A stretch of 23,220 nt of DNA from NCBI GenBank assembly GCA_031425455.1, contig JANPJJ010000167.1, positions 1 to 23,220 on the forward strand. Reading direction: 5' to 3'. Below the pieces are notes generated by a model, which saw nothing but the letters and a program-made list of their open reading frames with translations, did not search any database and was not told the origin of the DNA. Shown one piece after another: positions 21,844-23,220 of the stretch. This stretch comes from Sandaracinobacteroides sp031425455. Lineage in GTDB: Bacteria; Pseudomonadota; Alphaproteobacteria; Sphingomonadales; Sphingomonadaceae. Position 1 is the stretch's first letter. Every line of letters begins with the position of its first letter. The translations under genes and the position numbers were made by a program.

Positions 21844-23220
21844 AGAACTGGACTCCGGACAGCTGGCGGCGGGCAGAGGCCAGGCAGTTGCCGCTTTGGC
21901 CGGACGCCGCGAAGGCAGCCGCCGTCGAGGCCGAGATGCGCAGCTACCCGCCGCTGGTGTTCGCCGGCGAGGCGCGCGAGCTGACCGCGCGACTGGCCGA
22001 TGTGGTCCATGGCAAGGCTTTTCTGCTGCAGGGCGGGGACTGCGCCGAGAGCTTTGCCGAGTTCCATCCGAACAACATCCGCGACACCTTCCGCGTGCTC
22101 TTGCAGATGGCGGTAACGCTGACCTTCGCCAGCCATATGCCGGTCGTGAAGGTGGGCCGGATGGCGGGCCAGTTCGCCAAGCCGCGCTCCACCGACACCG
22201 AGGAGCAGGGTGCCGTCTCGCTGCCGAGCTACCGCGGCGACATCGTGAACGACATCGCGTTCGAGGAAGCCGCGCGCACGCCCGATCCGGAGCGGCAGAA
22301 GCGGGCCTATATGCAGGCGGCGTCCACCCTAAACCTGCTTCGAGCCTTCGCAACCGGGGGCTATGCCAATCTGCACCAGGTCAACAGGTGGAATCTGGAT
22401 TTTGTGGCACGCTCGCCCTGGGCGGAACGCTATGCCGAGGTTGCCGGGCGGATTGGCGAGGCGCTGGCCTTCATGGAGGCGTGCGGCCTCTCGCCCGATA
22501 CCGTGCCGCAGCTGAAGGGCACGCATTTCTATACCAGCCACGAAGCGCTGCTGTTGGGATATGAAGAGGCGATGACCCGGCAGGACAGCCTTACCGGCGA
22601 CTGGGTGTGTGCTTCGGCCCATATGCTCTGGATCGGAGACCGCACCCGTTTCGAAGGCTCGGCCCATGTCGAGTTCCTGCGCGGCGTGCTGAACCCGATC
22701 GGTCTGAAATGCGGACCTTCGCTGAAGCCCGACGAGCTGCTGCGCCTGATCGACACGCTGAATCCGGCGAACGAGCCGGGCCGGCTGACCCTGATCAGCC
22801 GGTTCGGCGCCGACAAGGTGGAAACGCACCTGCCCGCGCTGGTCCGCGCCGTGCAGCGCGAGGGGCGGCACGTGATCTGGAGCTGCGACCCGATGCACGG
22901 CAACACGGTGAAGGCGGGCTCGGGCTACAAGACGCGGCCGTTCGACCGCATCCTGACCGAAGTGCGGCAGGTGTTCGGGGTGCATCGCGCCGAGGGCAGC
23001 TATGCCGGCGGGATCCATGTCGAGATGACCGGGCAGAATGTGACCGAGTGCACCGGCGGGGCGGTTGCCGTAACTGACGAGGGGCTGGCGGACCGGTATC
23101 ACACGCACTGCGACCCGCGGCTGAACGCCTCGCAGGCGCTGGAGCTGGCCTTCCTGCTGGCGGAGGAGCTGGCCGCGATCCGCAAGCGGCAGGACGGGAA
23201 GCTACAGGACGGCGCCATGG
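21840..23220 (+). CDS. Class II 3-deoxy-7-phosphoheptulonate (DAHP) synthase, partial
   Basis: The frame is open from ATG 21840 to the right edge (460 codons without a stop), already near the usual class II length, so only a few residues should be missing. It opens MKNWTPDSWRRAEARQLPLWPD. The plant/actinobacterial-type class II markers are visible: GGDCAESFAE with Cys68 (metal ligand), KVGRMAGQFAKPRS (104-117), SRFGADKVETHLP, WSCDPMHGNT and HVEMTGQNVTECTGG. It condenses PEP and erythrose-4-P to start the shikimate pathway. Translation is coupled to gor by a 4-nt overlap. Confidence 0.95.
   Translation, partial: MKNWTPDSWRRAEARQLPLWPDAAKAAAVEAEMRSYPPLVFAGEARELTARLADVVHGKAFLLQGGDCAESFAEFHPNNIRDTFRVLLQMAVTLTFASHMPVVKVGRMAGQFAKPRSTDTEEQGAVSLPSYRGDIVNDIAFEEAARTPDPERQKRAYMQAASTLNLLRAFATGGYANLHQVNRWNLDFVARSPWAERYAEVAGRIGEALAFMEACGLSPDTVPQLKGTHFYTSHEALLLGYEEAMTRQDSLTGDWVCASAHMLWIGDRTRFEGSAHVEFLRGVLNPIGLKCGPSLKPDELLRLIDTLNPANEPGRLTLISRFGADKVETHLPALVRAVQREGRHVIWSCDPMHGNTVKAGSGYKTRPFDRILTEVRQVFGVHRAEGSYAGGIHVEMTGQNVTECTGGAVAVTDEGLADRYHTHCDPRLNASQALELAFLLAEELAAIRKRQDGKLQDGAM

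Overview
The window is a chromosomal segment of a high-GC alphaproteobacterium, most likely a member of the Sphingomonadales. This rests on several things: the gene families present (class II DAHP synthase, a LolA-like carrier, a RibA with a long N-terminal extension, and a PEP-CTERM protein ending in the WAMMIGGFGLVGG...RRRR type of anchor common in sphingomonads); G/C-rich third codon positions almost everywhere; and a match to the alphaproteobacterial EcfG general-stress promoter. The genus is not decided by the sequence. I see no insertion sequence, prophage, CRISPR array or integrase, so this is mostly core housekeeping DNA with a few accessory genes.

Layout. 1-605 (-) is a partial, exported DUF3011 protein behind an EcfG-like promoter. 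752-5086 (+) holds argS and a coupled SPOR-domain membrane protein, a convergent TusA-like gene (3397-3606, -), a dienoyl-CoA-reductase-like SDR, and a membrane-anchored helix-hairpin-helix protein coupled to a TCR/Tet-type MFS transporter (to 6444). 6608-9315 (-) holds a DUF4394 PEP-CTERM protein and an N-acyl-D-amino-acid deacylase-like amidohydrolase. 9396-10034 (+) is a DsbA-like thioredoxin-fold protein with a Tat-like leader. 10190-10266 (-) is tRNA-Arg(CCG), followed on the same strand by an L,D-transpeptidase (10325-10834) that is divergent from a 734-residue patatin-like protein (10896-13100, +).

13120-16733 (-) holds ribA, xth, an intergenic stretch of about 400 bp with a candidate structured small RNA, then lolA and gph. 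Divergent from gph, 16831-23220 (+) holds glmU, glmS, a GFA-family zinc protein, glutathione reductase and class II DAHP synthase (running off the window). These genes are closely packed: overlaps or short gaps at most junctions and 72 nt between the GFA gene and gor.

How the genes work together. glmU and glmS supply UDP-GlcNAc for peptidoglycan and lipopolysaccharide; gph detoxifies phosphoglycolate; lolA serves outer-membrane lipoprotein traffic; xth repairs DNA; ribA begins riboflavin synthesis. The GFA protein and gor share a glutathione theme, and the shikimate entry enzyme is translationally coupled to gor. No large undescribed system is visible. The best leads are the candidate ncRNA near 15139-15302, the EcfG-type promoter before the DUF3011 gene, and the tryptophan at the usual tyrosine position of the SDR.
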